A DNA stretch of 64,000 nucleotides from Microbacterium sp. SSM24 (GTDB lineage Bacteria; Actinomycetota; Actinomycetes; Actinomycetales; Microbacteriaceae): assembly GCF_025989145.1 (NCBI RefSeq), contig NZ_JAPDNQ010000002.1, positions 558,001-622,000 on the forward strand, given 5' to 3'. Every line of letters starts with the position of its first letter. Position 1 is the first letter of the stretch. This document shows positions 46,000-55,821 of this stretch, piece by piece. The notes beneath the pieces were generated by a model. That model was not told where the DNA came from. It saw only the letters and a list, made by a program, of their open reading frames with translations, and did no database searches. The translations under genes and the position numbers were made by a program.

Positions 46000-46734
46000 T
46001 CACCACCGGCCGAGCGCCGCGCTCACGACCGCCAGCGCGGCCGGCCCGGCGGTCGATGTGCGCAGCACGCTGTCGCCCAGGCGCACGATCGCCGCACCCG
46101 CCGCGGCGAGCCGCTCGAGCTCCTCCGGCGCGATGCCGCCCTCCGGTCCGACGACGAGCAGCACGTCGCGGTCCTCGTGGGCGAGCTCGAGGCGCGTGAG
46201 GCGCTCGTCCCCGGTGGGTTCGAGAACGAGCGCGAGGGATGCCGCGGCCCGCGTCGTGAGCTGCGCGGTGGTGACGAGCGGCGAGACCTCCGGGATCCAG
46301 GCGCGATGGGCCTGCTTCGCGGCCTCGCGCACGATCGTCGACCAGCGGGCGCGGCCCTTCTCGGCCTTCGCCGCATCCCACCGGGACACGCTGCGCGCCG
46401 CCTGCCACGGCACGATCTCGTCGACGCCGAGTTCGGTCGCCGCCTGGATCGCGAGCTCGTCGCGGTCGCCCTTGGCCAGGGCCTGCACAAGCACCACGCG
46501 CGGGCGCGGGGGCGCAGCATCCGTCCGCCCTTCGACCCGCACGACGACCTCGCGCGGCGCGACGGACTCGCAGCGCCCCGTCAGCCACGCACCACGACCG
46601 TCGCCGACCGTGATCTCCTCGCCGACCCGGACCCGGCGCACGCTCGCCGCGTGGTGCGCCTCGGAGCCCGTCAGCACGACCGTGTCGCCGGGACCGGCGG
46701 ACGTCGGCTCGTCGAGCACGAAGTGCAGTGCCAC
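46000..46734 (-). CDS. rsmE: 16S rRNA (uracil(1498)-N(3))-methyltransferase
   Basis: A 244-residue SPOUT-fold methyltransferase that modifies U1498 of 16S rRNA. The N-terminal PUA-like region has GSEAHHAASVRRVRVGEEITV. The SAM knot is formed by LVVGPEGGIAPEELE and RLGDSVLRTSTAGPAALAV. The start ATG is 4 bases after the dnaJ stop, so the genes are probably in one transcript. Length agrees with the family. Confidence 0.95.
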   Translation of the reverse strand: MALHFVLDEPTSAGPGDTVVLTGSEAHHAASVRRVRVGEEITVGDGRGAWLTGRCESVAPREVVVRVEGRTDAAPPRPRVVLVQALAKGDRDELAIQAATELGVDEIVPWQAARSVSRWDAAKAEKGRARWSTIVREAAKQAHRAWIPEVSPLVTTAQLTTRAAASLALVLEPTGDERLTRLELAHEDRDVLLVVGPEGGIAPEELERLAAAGAAIVRLGDSVLRTSTAGPAALAVVSAALGRW

Positions 46735-46737
46735 GGG

Positions 46738-47853
46738 TCAGCCGTTCCGGAACCGGTCGCGCAGCTTGGCGAAGAGTCCCTGATGGAACTCGGCGAGGCG
46801 CGGGCTCGGCGCCTTGGTGCGCTGAGCGAAGTCCTCGATGAGCGCGCGCTCCTTGGCGTCGAGGCGCGTGGGGGTCACCACGTGCACGCCCACGCGCAGA
46901 TCGCCGCGCTGGGACCCGCGCAGGGGCGTGATGCCGCGACCCTTGATCGTGAGGACATCGCCGCCCTGCACGCCGGGCCGCAGCTCGAGGTCGACCGCGC
47001 CGTCGAGCGATTCGATGGTGGTCGTGGTGCCGAGGATCGCGTCGGGCATCGACACCTCGAGCGTGGCGAGCAGATCGTCGCCGTCGCGGCTGAACACCTC
47101 GTGCGGCGCGACGGTGACCTCGATGTACAGGTCGCCGTTCGGGCCGCCGGCAGGACCGACCTCACCCGAGCCCGGCAGTTGCAGCCGCAGGCCCGTCTCG
47201 ACGCCCGCGGGGATGTCGAGCGACACGGTGCGACGCGCACGCACGCGGCCCTGGCCCTGGCACGTCGCGCAGGGGTACGGGATGGTCGTGCCGTAGCCCT
47301 GGCAGATGTTGCACGGCTGGTTGGTGAGTACATTTCCGAGAAGGCTGCGCACCTGGCGCTGGACGTGACCGGTGCCGTGACAGATGTCGCACGTGACCGG
47401 CGAGGTCCCCGGCTGGCAGCACGAGCCCTGGCACGTCTCGCACTGCACCGCGGTGTCGACCTCGATGTCACGGTGGACGCCGAACACGACGTCGCCGAGC
47501 TCGAGTGTGACGCGCACCAGTGCGTCCTGACCGCGCTCCCGGCGCGACCGCGGCCGTGCCCCTCGCGATCCGCCGCCTGCCGCGCCGAAGAAGGTCTCGA
47601 AGATGTCGTTGAACCCGCCGAAGCCGCCGGCACCGCCGAATGGGCTGTCGGTGCCGCCCATGTCGTAGCGGGCGCGCTGGTCGGCGTCGCTGAGGACGTC
47701 GTACGCGTGAGTCACGAGCTTGAACCTCTCGGATGCCTCCTCCCCCGGGTTCACATCGGGGTGGAGTTCGCGCGCAAGACGCCGGTAGGCCTTCTTGATC
47801 TCGTCGAGAGAAGCGTCTCGCGAGACGCCGAGGACCTCGTAGTGGTCAGCCAC
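46738..47853 (-). CDS. dnaJ: chaperone protein DnaJ
   Basis: A 371-residue type I J-protein. The J domain has HPD in [14 protein letters not shown], followed by a Gly/Phe-rich region. Four CxxCxGxG zinc motifs are visible ([32 protein letters not shown]), the first slightly altered. It recruits DnaK and binds unfolded proteins. It follows hrcA, with the CIRCE operator upstream of hrcA, so heat-shock control by HrcA is expected for the pair. Confidence 0.96.
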   Translation of the reverse strand: MADHYEVLGVSRDASLDEIKKAYRRLARELHPDVNPGEEASERFKLVTHAYDVLSDADQRARYDMGGTDSPFGGAGGFGGFNDIFETFFGAAGGGSRGARPRSRRERGQDALVRVTLELGDVVFGVHRDIEVDTAVQCETCQGSCCQPGTSPVTCDICHGTGHVQRQVRSLLGNVLTNQPCNICQGYGTTIPYPCATCQGQGRVRARRTVSLDIPAGVETGLRLQLPGSGEVGPAGGPNGDLYIEVTVAPHEVFSRDGDDLLATLEVSMPDAILGTTTTIESLDGAVDLELRPGVQGGDVLTIKGRGITPLRGSQRGDLRVGVHVVTPTRLDAKERALIEDFAQRTKAPSPRLAEFHQGLFAKLRDRFRNG

Positions 47854-47907
47854 ATTCGCCTTCCTGCCCGCGGCCGGCCGCGGGGATCGTGGGGGTGCGC
47901 GTCCGCG

Positions 47908-48948
47908 TCAGCGGCTGCTCTCGTCTTCCTCGAGCATTCGCGTCAGATAGCGTGCGACGGCACGGACCGCCGCGAGATTGGTGGGGTAGTCCATGCGCGT
48001 CGGGCCGAGCACGCCGACGCGGGCACGCGAGCCGGTCGCGTCGTAGTCACTGACGACGACGGATGCCTCGGCCAGACCGAACGGCTCGTTCTCACGCCCG
48101 ATGCTGGCGGCGAGACCCTTCTCGTCTGCCACCATCTCGCCCATCAGGTTGAGGATCGTGACCTGCTCCTCGATCGCCTCGAGCAGCGGGTAGATGCTGC
48201 CGCGGAAGTCCGCCTCACGGCGGGCGAGCGTCGCGCTCCCCGCCATCACGAGGCGATCCTGGCGGAATTCGTCGAGCTCCTCGGCGACCACACGGACGAT
48301 CGCGGCCGTGGCGGCCTCGTGCGGCGCCGCGGCCGCCGGGGCACGGTCGAGGTGATCCGCGATGCGCTGCAGGCCGTCGCGCACCGGACGTCCGACCAGC
48401 AGGGTGCCCAGCTCGGCGCGGATGCGGGCGAGGTCGGCGTCGTCGAACTCGTCGCGCACGATCGCGATCCGCTGCGAGACGCGACCGGTGTCGGTCACGA
48501 CGATCACCAGCATCCGACCGCCGCCGAGCTGCACGAGCTCGACGTGGGTGACGTTCGCACGCGCGAACGACGGGTACTGCACGATCGCGACCTGGCCCGT
48601 GAGCTGGGTGAGGGCGCGAACGGTGCGCGCGAGCACGTCATCGAGATCGCCTGGTCCGTCGAGGAACGAGGTGATCGCGGTGCGCTGCGCAGGACTGAGG
48701 GGCCGCACCTCGGCGAGATGGTCGACGAACACGCGGTAGCCCTTGTCGGTGGGCACGCGGCCCGAGGAGGTGTGCGGCGCGGCGATGAGCTCCTCGTCCT
48801 CGAGAAGGGCCATGTCGTTGCGGATGGTCGCAGCCGACACGCCGAAGGCATGCCGCTCCACGATGGCCTTGCTGCCGACCGGCTCGCGCGTGTCGACGTA
48901 GTCCTCGACGATCGCGCGCAGCACCTGGAGTCCGCGCTCGCTGACCAT
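47908..48948 (-). CDS. hrcA: heat-inducible transcription repressor HrcA
   Basis: A 346-residue repressor that binds the CIRCE operator and shuts off chaperone genes until heat shock. The N-terminal winged helix has VEDYVDTREPVGSKAI and VSAATIRNDMALLEDEELI. A GAF-like and a dimerisation part follow. It is the first gene behind the CIRCE element at 48970-48994, so it regulates itself and dnaJ. The start ATG at 48948 has the ribosome site GAGGAGGCGGG. Confidence 0.96.
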   Translation of the reverse strand: MVSERGLQVLRAIVEDYVDTREPVGSKAIVERHAFGVSAATIRNDMALLEDEELIAAPHTSSGRVPTDKGYRVFVDHLAEVRPLSPAQRTAITSFLDGPGDLDDVLARTVRALTQLTGQVAIVQYPSFARANVTHVELVQLGGGRMLVIVVTDTGRVSQRIAIVRDEFDDADLARIRAELGTLLVGRPVRDGLQRIADHLDRAPAAAAPHEAATAAIVRVVAEELDEFRQDRLVMAGSATLARREADFRGSIYPLLEAIEEQVTILNLMGEMVADEKGLAASIGRENEPFGLAEASVVVSDYDATGSRARVGVLGPTRMDYPTNLAAVRAVARYLTRMLEEDESSR

Positions 48949-48969
48949 CCCGCCTCCTCACGCCCGTAC

Positions 48970-48994
48970 TGGCACTCGCATGACTGGAGTGCCA
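48970..48994 (-). promoter_or_regulatory. CIRCE operator with adjacent -10 box
   Basis: TGGCACTC (48970-48977) and GAGTGCCA (48987-48994) are perfect complements with the canonical 9-base spacer, matching the CIRCE consensus TTAGCACTC-N9-GAGTGCTAA with small changes. On the minus strand a TAGAAT -10 box (48995-49000) lies directly before it, so the operator covers the transcription start of hrcA-dnaJ. Confidence 0.93.
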
Positions 48995-49043
48995 ATTCTA
49001 CCGGATGCCCCGCCGCGTCGCCGCGATCGCAGCGCGCTCTCGT

Positions 49044-50261
49044 CTAGTCGGTCAGAGCCCGCACCACCGCGTCGGCGAGAAGCCTGCCCCGCCGCGTGAG
49101 CACGATGCGTCCGTGGATCGCCGACGGCCCGTCGATGAGCCCGTCCGCGATGAGCGTCGCCACCGCGTGACGACCCTCGCCGAGAACCTCGGACACGGGG
49201 AGCCCTTCGCGGATGCGGGTGCGCAGCAGCACGTTCTCGAGCGTGCGCGCCGCGACATCCGGCACCTCCCGGCCCGCCGCCGGCGACTCCCGTGAGGCGA
49301 GGCGCTGGGCGTACGCGGCGGGGTGCTTCACATTCCAGAAGCGCACGCCGCCGATGTGGCTGTGCGCGCCAGGACCGAAACCCCACCAGTCCGTGCCCTG
49401 CCAGTACGCGAGGTTGTGGCGCGATCGCTGCTCATCGCTGCGCGCCCAGTTCGACACCTCGTACCATTCGAAGCCGGCCGCACCGAGCGCGTCGTCGACG
49501 AGCTCGTACATGTCGGCCTGCAGGTCGTCGTCGGGAGCCGGCACCTCGCCTCGCCGGATCTGGCGGGCGAGCTTCGTGCCGTCCTCGATGATGAGCGCGT
49601 ACGCCGACACGTGGTCTGGTGCGAGGTCGACGGCCGTGCGCACGGACGTGCGCCAGTCCTCGAGCGACTCCCCCGGTGCGCCGTAGATGAGGTCGACGCT
49701 CACGTCGAGTCCGGCGGCCCGCGCCGCGGCGACCGCCGTGCGGACGTTCGCCGGATCATGCGTGCGGTCGAGCGCGGCCAGCACATGCGGGACGGCCGAC
49801 TGCATGCCGATCGAGAGCCGGGTGACGCCGGATGCCGCGAGCTCGGCGGCCACGGCATCCGTGACGGTGTCGGGGTTGGCCTCGACCGTCACCTCCGCGC
49901 CGTCGGCAATGCCGAAGGCGTCGCGCACGCCGGCCAGCATGCGGCCGAGGTCGCCGGGCGGAAGCAGGGTGGGCGTCCCGCCGCCGAAGAAGACGGTGGC
50001 GGCCGGCCGCCGCGGACCGATGCCGTCGAGGATCTGCCGGGCGAGGGCGACCTCGCGCAGCAGCGTGTCGGCGTACTGGTCCTGCCGCGCCCCGCGCAGC
50101 TCATCCGACGTGTAGGTGTTGAAGTCGCAGTAGCCGCAGCGCACGCGACAGAAGGGCACATGGAGGTAGACCCCGAATGCCGTGGCCGGATCGGCCCGGG
50201 TGCCCGCGGGGAAGGAGCCGTCTGCGGGGACCGGCTCACCCAGGGGAAGCGCGGCTCCCAT
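49044..50261 (-). CDS. hemW: radical SAM heme chaperone HemW (coproporphyrinogen III oxidase-like)
   Basis: A 405-residue radical SAM protein. The iron-sulfur motif is CRVRCGYC (Cys38, Cys42, Cys45), followed by VFFGGGTPTLLPP and the S-adenosylmethionine-binding parts (VEANPD, LSIGMQS, DLIYGAPGESLEDW). Proteins of this type insert heme into target proteins (HemW) rather than oxidising coproporphyrinogen, although they resemble HemN. Located upstream of hrcA on the same strand. Confidence 0.92.
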   Translation of the reverse strand: MGAALPLGEPVPADGSFPAGTRADPATAFGVYLHVPFCRVRCGYCDFNTYTSDELRGARQDQYADTLLREVALARQILDGIGPRRPAATVFFGGGTPTLLPPGDLGRMLAGVRDAFGIADGAEVTVEANPDTVTDAVAAELAASGVTRLSIGMQSAVPHVLAALDRTHDPANVRTAVAAARAAGLDVSVDLIYGAPGESLEDWRTSVRTAVDLAPDHVSAYALIIEDGTKLARQIRRGEVPAPDDDLQADMYELVDDALGAAGFEWYEVSNWARSDEQRSRHNLAYWQGTDWWGFGPGAHSHIGGVRFWNVKHPAAYAQRLASRESPAAGREVPDVAARTLENVLLRTRIREGLPVSEVLGEGRHAVATLIADGLIDGPSAIHGRIVLTRRGRLLADAVVRALTD

Positions 50262-50268
50262 CAGCGGC

Positions 50269-50919
50269 TCACGAGGGCGTCGTGTACAGCGGCGAGATCG
50301 CGCGCAGGTACCGGGTGAACAGCTCGCGTCGCCGGCGGCGGACGAGGCCGGGGAAGGTCCGGTAGAGCAGCGCCTTCGGCGTGTCGAAGGCGCGCACGGT
50401 GAACCAGACCTCGTCGTTCTCGTACCAGTCGAGCATGAACGACTCCTCGCCGGACACGACCGAATCGCTGACCGTGCCCAGGGCGAACCCGATGCGGCGC
50501 GGCTCCTCGATCGCGAAGATCACGCGGAGCTCGGCATCCGCTCGCAGTCCCCGGACGCGGCCGTCGACATGCACCGTCGTGCCGGCTCCGACATACGGTG
50601 TGCCGTCGGCGTCGTAGCGCAGGTCGGACTCCGACCGGCTGGGCGCGATCGGGTGCCCCTCGGCGTCGAAGCTCACGCCCGAGTACATCGGACCGGATGC
50701 CGGCCGCACGTCCGTGAGATCCAGACCCGCTCCGCGCTGCGCGGTCCACGACAGCAGGGCATCGCTGGCACCGCGGAAGCGCGATTCACCGCTGCCGATG
50801 CGCCACGACTGCTCGGCGGGGATGCTGCGCTCCGGCGGGTAGTGCATGAGGTCGGGCGCCTGCGTCGCCCCGACCGCGGCGTAGTCGACGGTGTCGTCCC
50901 GGAAGTTCCCTCGACGCAT
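50269..50919 (-). CDS. DUF1990 family protein
   Basis: A 216-residue protein in the DUF1990 family, seen in the region FRGASDALLSWTAQRGAGLD, then VYFAIEEPRRIGFALGT-like segments (RVIFAIEEPRRIGFALGTVSDS) and the basic end RRRRRELFTRYLRAISP. Function is unknown; in other actinobacteria such genes are often isolated in housekeeping neighbourhoods. No signal peptide or transmembrane helix. It lies between lepA and hemW, 8 bases before the hemW start, so they may form one transcript. Confidence 0.85.
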   Translation of the reverse strand: MRRGNFRDDTVDYAAVGATQAPDLMHYPPERSIPAEQSWRIGSGESRFRGASDALLSWTAQRGAGLDLTDVRPASGPMYSGVSFDAEGHPIAPSRSESDLRYDADGTPYVGAGTTVHVDGRVRGLRADAELRVIFAIEEPRRIGFALGTVSDSVVSGEESFMLDWYENDEVWFTVRAFDTPKALLYRTFPGLVRRRRRELFTRYLRAISPLYTTPS

Positions 50920-50929
50920 GACGGCCAGC

Positions 50930-52783
50930 CTACTTGGCGTCCTTCTTCTCGGTGTCGCCCGAGAGCGCGGCGATGAACGCCTCCTGAGGGACCTCCACGC
51001 GACCGACCATCTTCATGCGCTTCTTGCCCTCCTTCTGCTTCTCGAGGAGCTTCCGCTTGCGGCTGATGTCGCCGCCGTAGCACTTGGCCAGAACGTCCTT
51101 GCGCATCGCGCGGATGGACTCGCGCGCGATGATCCGCGCACCGATCGCCGCCTGGATGGGCACCTCGAACTGCTGCCGCGGAATCAGCTTCTTCAGCCGC
51201 TCCGTCATCAGCACGCCGTACGCGTAGGCCTTGTCGCGGTGCACGATCGCGCTGAACGCGTCGACCGGCTCGCCCTGCAGCAGGATGTCGACCTTCACCA
51301 GGTCGGCCTCCTGATCGCCGCTGGGCTCGTAGTCCAGCGACGCGTAGCCCGCGGTCTTGGACTTGAGGTGGTCGAAGAAGTCGAAGACGATCTCACCGAG
51401 CGGCATGCTGTAGCGGATCTCGACGCGGTCCTCGCCGAGGTACTCCATGCCGAGCAGAGTCCCGCGACGCGACTGGCAGAGCTCCATGATCGTGCCGACG
51501 TAGTCCTTCGGCGCGAGGATCGCGGCCTTGACCATCGGCTCGGTGACGCTGGCGATCTTGGTGCCCGAGGGGAACTCGCTCGGGTTGGTGACCGTGTAGC
51601 TCTTCTTGTCGTCGGTGACGACCTCGTACGTCACCGAGGGCGCCGTCGAGATGAGGTCGAGTCCGAACTCGCGCTCCAGGCGCTCGGTCACGATCTCGAG
51701 GTGCAGCAGGCCCAGGAACCCGCAGCGGAAGCCGAAGCCCAGGGCGACCGAGGTCTCGGGCTCGTAGTTCAGCGAAGCATCGGAAAGCTTGAGCTTATCG
51801 AGCGCCTCGCGCAGCACCGGGTAGTCGCTGCCGTCGATCGGGTACAGCCCCGAGAAGACCATCGGCTTCGGGTCGGTGTAGCCCGGGAGTGCCGCGCTCG
51901 ACGGCTTCGCCGCGTTGGTCACGGTGTCGCCGACCTTGGACTGGCGCACGTCCTTCACACCGGTGATCAGATACCCGACCTCGCCGACGCCCAGGCCCTT
52001 CGTCGGGGTGGGCTCCGGCGAGGAGACGCCGATCTCGAGGAGTTCGTGCACAGCGCGGGTCGACATCATCTGGATGCGCTCACGCGGGTTGAGCGAGCCG
52101 TCGACCATTCTCACGTAGGTGATCACGCCGCGGTACGAGTCGTACACCGAGTCGAAGATCATCGCGCGCGACGGAGCGTTCGGGTCGCCCTTCGGCGCGG
52201 GGATCTGCGCGACAACGTGGTCGAGCAGGTCTTCGACGCCCATGCCCGTCTTCCCGCTCACCCGCAGGACGTCCTCAGGCCGGCCGCCGATGAGGCTCGC
52301 GAGTTCCTTCGCGTACTTCTCGGGATCGGCCGCGGGCAGATCGATCTTGTTCAGGACCGGAATGATCTGAAGGTCGTTCTCGAGCGCCAGGTACAGGTTC
52401 GCGAGCGTCTGGGCCTCGATGCCCTGCGCGGCGTCGACGAGCAGGATCGCCCCCTCGCAGGCAGCGAGCGAGCGGCTGACCTCGTACGTGAAGTCGACGT
52501 GGCCGGGCGTGTCGATCATGTTGAGCGCGAACGTGCCGTCGGCGGTCGACCAGGGCATGCGCACGGCCTGGGACTTGATCGTGATGCCGCGCTCGCGCTC
52601 GATGTCCATCCTGTCCAGGTACTGCGCGCGCATATCGCGGTCGGAGACGACGCCGGTGATCTGCAGCATCCGATCGGCCAGCGTCGACTTGCCGTGGTCG
52701 ATGTGGGCGATGATGCAGAAGTTGCGGATCAGCTCGGGCGGGGTCGCGGACGGCTCGAGAGGCTTCAGGGCGCGCGGTGACAT
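50930..52783 (-). CDS. lepA: elongation factor 4
   Basis: A 617-residue translational GTPase that acts on stalled ribosomes. G1 is AHIDHGKST, switch [16 protein letters not shown]3 [12 protein letters not shown], and G4 NKIDLP. The LepA-specific C-terminal domain ends in [24 protein letters not shown]. The start ATG at 52783 fits the family ([20 protein letters not shown]). It is transcribed away from the hydrolase gene. Confidence 0.97.
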   Translation of the reverse strand: MSPRALKPLEPSATPPELIRNFCIIAHIDHGKSTLADRMLQITGVVSDRDMRAQYLDRMDIERERGITIKSQAVRMPWSTADGTFALNMIDTPGHVDFTYEVSRSLAACEGAILLVDAAQGIEAQTLANLYLALENDLQIIPVLNKIDLPAADPEKYAKELASLIGGRPEDVLRVSGKTGMGVEDLLDHVVAQIPAPKGDPNAPSRAMIFDSVYDSYRGVITYVRMVDGSLNPRERIQMMSTRAVHELLEIGVSSPEPTPTKGLGVGEVGYLITGVKDVRQSKVGDTVTNAAKPSSAALPGYTDPKPMVFSGLYPIDGSDYPVLREALDKLKLSDASLNYEPETSVALGFGFRCGFLGLLHLEIVTERLEREFGLDLISTAPSVTYEVVTDDKKSYTVTNPSEFPSGTKIASVTEPMVKAAILAPKDYVGTIMELCQSRRGTLLGMEYLGEDRVEIRYSMPLGEIVFDFFDHLKSKTAGYASLDYEPSGDQEADLVKVDILLQGEPVDAFSAIVHRDKAYAYGVLMTERLKKLIPRQQFEVPIQAAIGARIIARESIRAMRKDVLAKCYGGDISRKRKLLEKQKEGKKRMKMVGRVEVPQEAFIAALSGDTEKKDAK

Positions 52784-52844
52784 ATCCCGTCGATTCTACG
52801 GGTGAGGGAAGCCTCGCCCCTGCACGAGTCCTGTATCCGGCCGT

Positions 52845-52850
52845 TAGCCT
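52845..52850 (+). promoter_or_regulatory. -10 box of the hydrolase gene, leaderless arrangement
   Basis: TAGCCT ends 6 bases before the ATG at 52857, without a ribosome site. Fits a leaderless transcript. Confidence 0.5.
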
Positions 52851-52856
52851 GAGCGC

Positions 52857-53576
52857 ATGGTCGTCCAGGTCGTGCTCGTGCACGGCATCCGCACGTCCGC
52901 GACGATGTGGCGCGCGCAGGTCGCGTACCTCGAGCAGCGCGGCAATCCCGTGACCGCGGTCGACCTCCCCGGGCACGGGACGCGCAGGGGCGAAGGCTTC
53001 GCACTCGACCGCGCCTTCGCGACGATCGACGAGGCGGTGACGGATGCCGCCTCCCGCGGCCCCGTGCTCCTGGTGGGCCATTCGATGGGCGGCCTGCTGT
53101 GCATCGAGTACGTCGGCGCGGAGGATCCGCCGCCGGTCGCCGGGCTGATCGCGGCGTCGTGCACGTCGATCCCCCGCGGAGTCGGGCTCGCCGCCTACCG
53201 CATGCTCGCTCGCGGCTTCGACTCGCTCCCCGATCGCGGCATGTGGCTGACCGACCGGATGCTCGACCGCATCCTCCCGCCGGAGACCAGGCACGACTTC
53301 GGCGCCGGCGGCTATGCGCTCGACGCGCAGGATGCCGCGCTGCGGAGCCTCTCGGTGCTCGATCTGCTCGCCGCGCTCGCCCGCATCGAGGTGCCGCTGT
53401 GGTTCATCAACGGCCAGTACGACCAGCTGCGTGTGAACGAGAGGCTGTTCACGAGCATCGCCCCGCACGCGGAGCTCATCGTGGTTCCGCGGACCACCCA
53501 CCACGTCACCGTGATGCGTCCGGAAGTCTTCAATGCGATGCTCCACCTCGCGATCACGACGCTCGAGCAGACCTGA
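52857..53576 (+). CDS. alpha/beta hydrolase
   Basis: A 239-residue hydrolase of the alpha/beta fold. The nucleophile Ser76 is in [11 protein letters not shown], the oxyanion strand is [13 protein letters not shown], the acid is in [10 protein letters not shown], and the catalytic His lies in RTTHHVTVM. No signal peptide is seen; it is cytoplasmic. The substrate cannot be told. Its stop is followed by the rpsT promoter region. Confidence 0.88.
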   Translation: MVVQVVLVHGIRTSATMWRAQVAYLEQRGNPVTAVDLPGHGTRRGEGFALDRAFATIDEAVTDAASRGPVLLVGHSMGGLLCIEYVGAEDPPPVAGLIAASCTSIPRGVGLAAYRMLARGFDSLPDRGMWLTDRMLDRILPPETRHDFGAGGYALDAQDAALRSLSVLDLLAALARIEVPLWFINGQYDQLRVNERLFTSIAPHAELIVVPRTTHHVTVMRPEVFNAMLHLAITTLEQT

Positions 53577-53582
53577 TAGACT
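53577..53582 (+). promoter_or_regulatory. -10-like box of rpsT
   Basis: TAGACT lies directly after the hydrolase stop and would give an rpsT leader of about 100 bases. Assigned by position; no -35 box is clear. Confidence 0.35.
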
Positions 53583-53689
53583 CGGTGATTGGTTTGCGTG
53601 CGGGGTCCCACCTTCGCACGACGCCGCGAGCGGCCCCTCTACCCGTAACGCGGCAAATCCCCATCCATCTCACACGAAAGTTCTTTCAC

Positions 53690-53950
53690 GTGGCGAACAT
53701 CAAGTCGCAGATCAAGCGCAACAAGACCAACGAGAAGGCGCACGAGCGCAACAAGGCCGTCAAGAGCGAGCTGAAGACCGAGGTGCGTCGCACCCGCGAG
53801 GCCGTCGCCGCCGGCGACAAGGCCGCCGCTGAGAAGGCGCTCCTGCGGGCGACCAAGAAGCTCGACAAGGCCGTGAGCAAGGGCGTCATCCACCAGAACC
53901 AGGCCGCCAACCGCAAGTCGGCGATCGCCAAGCAGGTCGCCGCTCTCTGA
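53690..53950 (+). CDS. rpsT: 30S ribosomal protein S20
   Basis: An 86-residue basic ribosomal protein that binds 16S rRNA early in assembly. The sequence starts [20 protein letters not shown] and has the family ending [20 protein letters not shown]. The start is GTG at 53690, preceded by GAAAG. A long leader of about 100 bases may carry translational feedback, as in E. coli. A strong hairpin follows the stop. Confidence 0.97.
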   Translation: MANIKSQIKRNKTNEKAHERNKAVKSELKTEVRRTREAVAAGDKAAAEKALLRATKKLDKAVSKGVIHQNQAANRKSAIAKQVAAL

Positions 53951-53964
53951 GCCCGCCAGCTGAG

Positions 53965-53995
53965 CGAAGGCCCGTCCCTCCGGGGGCGGGCCTTC
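53965..53995 (+). terminator. terminator after rpsT
   Basis: CGAAGGCCCG (53965-53974) pairs with CGGGCCTTCG (53986-53995), with further C/G pairs inside, followed by TCGTTCGTGC. It lies 14 bases after the rpsT stop and may also serve convergent holA. Confidence 0.75.
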
Positions 53996-54008
53996 GTCGT
54001 TCGTGCTC

Positions 54009-55046
54009 TCAGCCGCCGTAGGGGGCGCGTGTCGCGATGACAGTGACGAGGCGCTCGAGCGAGAACACGGAGTCACGCGAGCCGCCCTTGACCTCGGCAT
54101 CGGCCCGGGCCGCTGCCTGGATCGCCATGCCGAGGGATGCCTCGTTCCAGCCCGTGAGGTCGCGACGGGCCCTGTCGACCTGCCAGTCCTTGAGTCCCAC
54201 CCGCGCGGCGAGGGCACCCGACGACTCGCGACTGCCGGCCACGCGGGCCATGGTTCGCAGCTTGAGCGCGATCGCCGCCACCATCGGCACCGGATCGGCC
54301 CCCGACGCGAGGGCGTGCCGCAGGGCGATCAGCGCGTCGCCGTAGCGGCCGGCGATCGCGGTGTCGGCGACCGTGAAGGCGGAGGTCTCGACGCGCCCGC
54401 CGTAGTAGCGCTCGACGACCTGCTCGGTGATGTCGTCCGGCACGTCGGCGATGAGCTGCTGGCAGGCCGCGGCGAGCTCGGTGACGTCGTCGGCGAACGC
54501 CGACACGAGGGTGCGCAGCGCGGGAGCCGCGATGCGCTTCCTCGCCGCCTGGAACTCGCCCGCCGCGAAGTCGTAACGGTCGGAGTCGCGCTTGATGGCG
54601 GGGCAGGCGACCTCCACTCCCCCGCCTTCGCCGGCGCGGACGGCGTCGAGCAGCTTCTTGCCGCGCACGCTGGCGCCGGTGTGACGGAGAACCACGGTCG
54701 CGCCGTCCTGCGGCATCGCGAGGTACGAGATCGCCTCGGACAGGAAGGCGTCGGAGCACTTCTCGACTCCCGTGACGCGCACGAGGCGCGGCTCACCGAA
54801 GAGGGAGGGCGAGGTGACGGCGAGCAGCGATCCTGCGGCATAGTCGTCGGCGCGCAGATCGGACACCTCGAGGCTGGCGTCTTCGGCGCGGAGGTAGTCC
54901 CGCACGCCGGCGATCGCGCGCTCGGCGCACACGTCTTCGGGCCCGGAGACGAGCACGATCGGCGCCGGTTGGGGTGACCGCCACGACAGCTGCGGGATCG
55001 CGCTGCGCGCTGCCTTCGCGGGAGCGCGTCGCGGTGTCGGTGCCAT
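54009..55046 (-). CDS. holA: DNA polymerase III subunit delta
   Basis: A 345-residue clamp-loader subunit. The usual opening is PAPIVLVSGPEDVCAERAIA, followed by DLRADDYAAGSLLAVTSPSLFGEPRLVRV, and the C-terminal helical collar is intact. Its start (ATG 55046) lies in the left copy of a 191-bp duplicated segment. A -10 box TAGGCT (minus strand, 55058-55053) overlaps the last codon of a comEC remnant and ends 6 bases before the ATG, so holA is probably leaderless. Converges on rpsT. Confidence 0.94.
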   Translation of the reverse strand: MAPTPRRAPAKAARSAIPQLSWRSPQPAPIVLVSGPEDVCAERAIAGVRDYLRAEDASLEVSDLRADDYAAGSLLAVTSPSLFGEPRLVRVTGVEKCSDAFLSEAISYLAMPQDGATVVLRHTGASVRGKKLLDAVRAGEGGGVEVACPAIKRDSDRYDFAAGEFQAARKRIAAPALRTLVSAFADDVTELAAACQQLIADVPDDITEQVVERYYGGRVETSAFTVADTAIAGRYGDALIALRHALASGADPVPMVAAIALKLRTMARVAGSRESSGALAARVGLKDWQVDRARRDLTGWNEASLGMAIQAAARADAEVKGGSRDSVFSLERLVTVIATRAPYGG

Positions 55047-55114
55047 GCATCCAGCCTAGCGATCGCCTCCGACTCCACCGCCGCGCTCGCGCCACACCTC
55101 GAGTCCGTCGGCGC
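54924..55114. repeat. left copy of the 191-bp holA/comEC junction repeat
   Basis: This 191-bp segment matches 57004-57194 at an offset of exactly 2080 bases, with about 9 mismatches, mostly at third codon positions. It holds the first 41 codons of holA, the holA -10 box, and the last 18 or so codons of comEC. The comEC part here has lost its upstream gene, whereas holA is intact. Confidence 0.93.
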
Positions 55115-55262
55115 GGAGCTCGCCGGTGTCAGCGGACGCTGGACGACGCCAGGAATATTGGGGGCGCCTGTGCAGCGATCTGCGCGGTCGTCAGTGTCTG
55201 GAACGTGTCCAGCACCACCCGGCAAGCCGTAGTCGTTGTCAGGCTCGGCGGTGACGACGAGC
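55056..55262 (-). pseudogene. possible degenerate comEC 3' remnant
   Basis: The minus strand encodes the ComEC ending DGLEVWRERGGGVGGDR and stop (55056-55105). Farther upstream, at about 55227-55262, there is a second match to comEC (GACAACGACTACGG with flanking similarity to LVTVGADNDYG), offset by 2060 bases rather than 2080. The stretch between is unrelated and the frame is broken. The first part is certain as it lies in the repeat; the second is tentative. Nothing else is recognised from 55115 to 55324. Confidence 0.45.
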
Positions 55263-55324
55263 TCGACTGCGCGGGTGAGGTCCATAGCCACCACCTGCGC
55301 GGTGACGTTCCCACGCGCCGCTGT

Positions 55325-55819
55325 CTACTCGGGCGGAGTCCACGCCCCGTAGCGGGCACTCATGTCGGTCAGGCTCACTCCGCCTGTACCCACATTCGTC
55401 ACGTTCAGAGAGTCGAGATCGGCCGCAGCTGCACGAAGGTCGACGACCTCGTGCCCGTCCGCAGTGTCAGCCCCCGCCGTGATGCGGATCGAGTTCGGCT
55501 CCCAGGGCAGAGCGCCCCACACCGCCTTGACGACAGCGTCGAGCTCGTCAGGTGTGAACGGCTCGGCCGAGGCGGTGACGATCCCGAACCGGAGTGCGTG
55601 GCCGAGCCCGTTGGTTGACTGGCGCAGGTCTCGTACGCTCACGACCCTCGGGACTGCTGCGGTCACGGCGGCCGCAACATCCCCGTAGTCCGCCTCCGCC
55701 TGCTGAGTGCGTGCGGTGTCCGCTGACGCACCACCGCATCCTGACAGTCCACCTGCCAAGAGCGAGGCTGCGAGCACCGCGATGAGAAGACGTCGCCCCC
55801 GCACAATCCGTCTCATCAT
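55325..55819 (-). CDS. putative lipoprotein in the inserted segment
   Basis: A 164-residue exported protein of unknown function. The signal region MMRRIVRGRRLLIAVLAASLLAGG ends with the lipobox LSGC (GLSGCGG), so it should be lipid-anchored. The mature part has an ordered, repeat-like set of short strands: VVSVRDLRQSTNGLGHALRF, FTPDELDAVVKAVWGALPWE, RITAGADTADGHEVVDLRAA. ATG at 55819 is preferred because AGGAG is 9 bases upstream; a GTG at 55825 would overlap the previous stop. It is the second of two genes in the insert. No close family recognised. Confidence 0.75.
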   Translation of the reverse strand: MMRRIVRGRRLLIAVLAASLLAGGLSGCGGASADTARTQQAEADYGDVAAAVTAAVPRVVSVRDLRQSTNGLGHALRFGIVTASAEPFTPDELDAVVKAVWGALPWEPNSIRITAGADTADGHEVVDLRAAAADLDSLNVTNVGTGGVSLTDMSARYGAWTPPE

Positions 55820-55821
55820 CT

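Noticed and set aside
45937..49047. 1036-codon plus-strand frame opposite rsmE, dnaJ and hrcA
   Set aside because: Covers three well-supported genes on the other strand; composition is typical of a high-GC antisense shadow.
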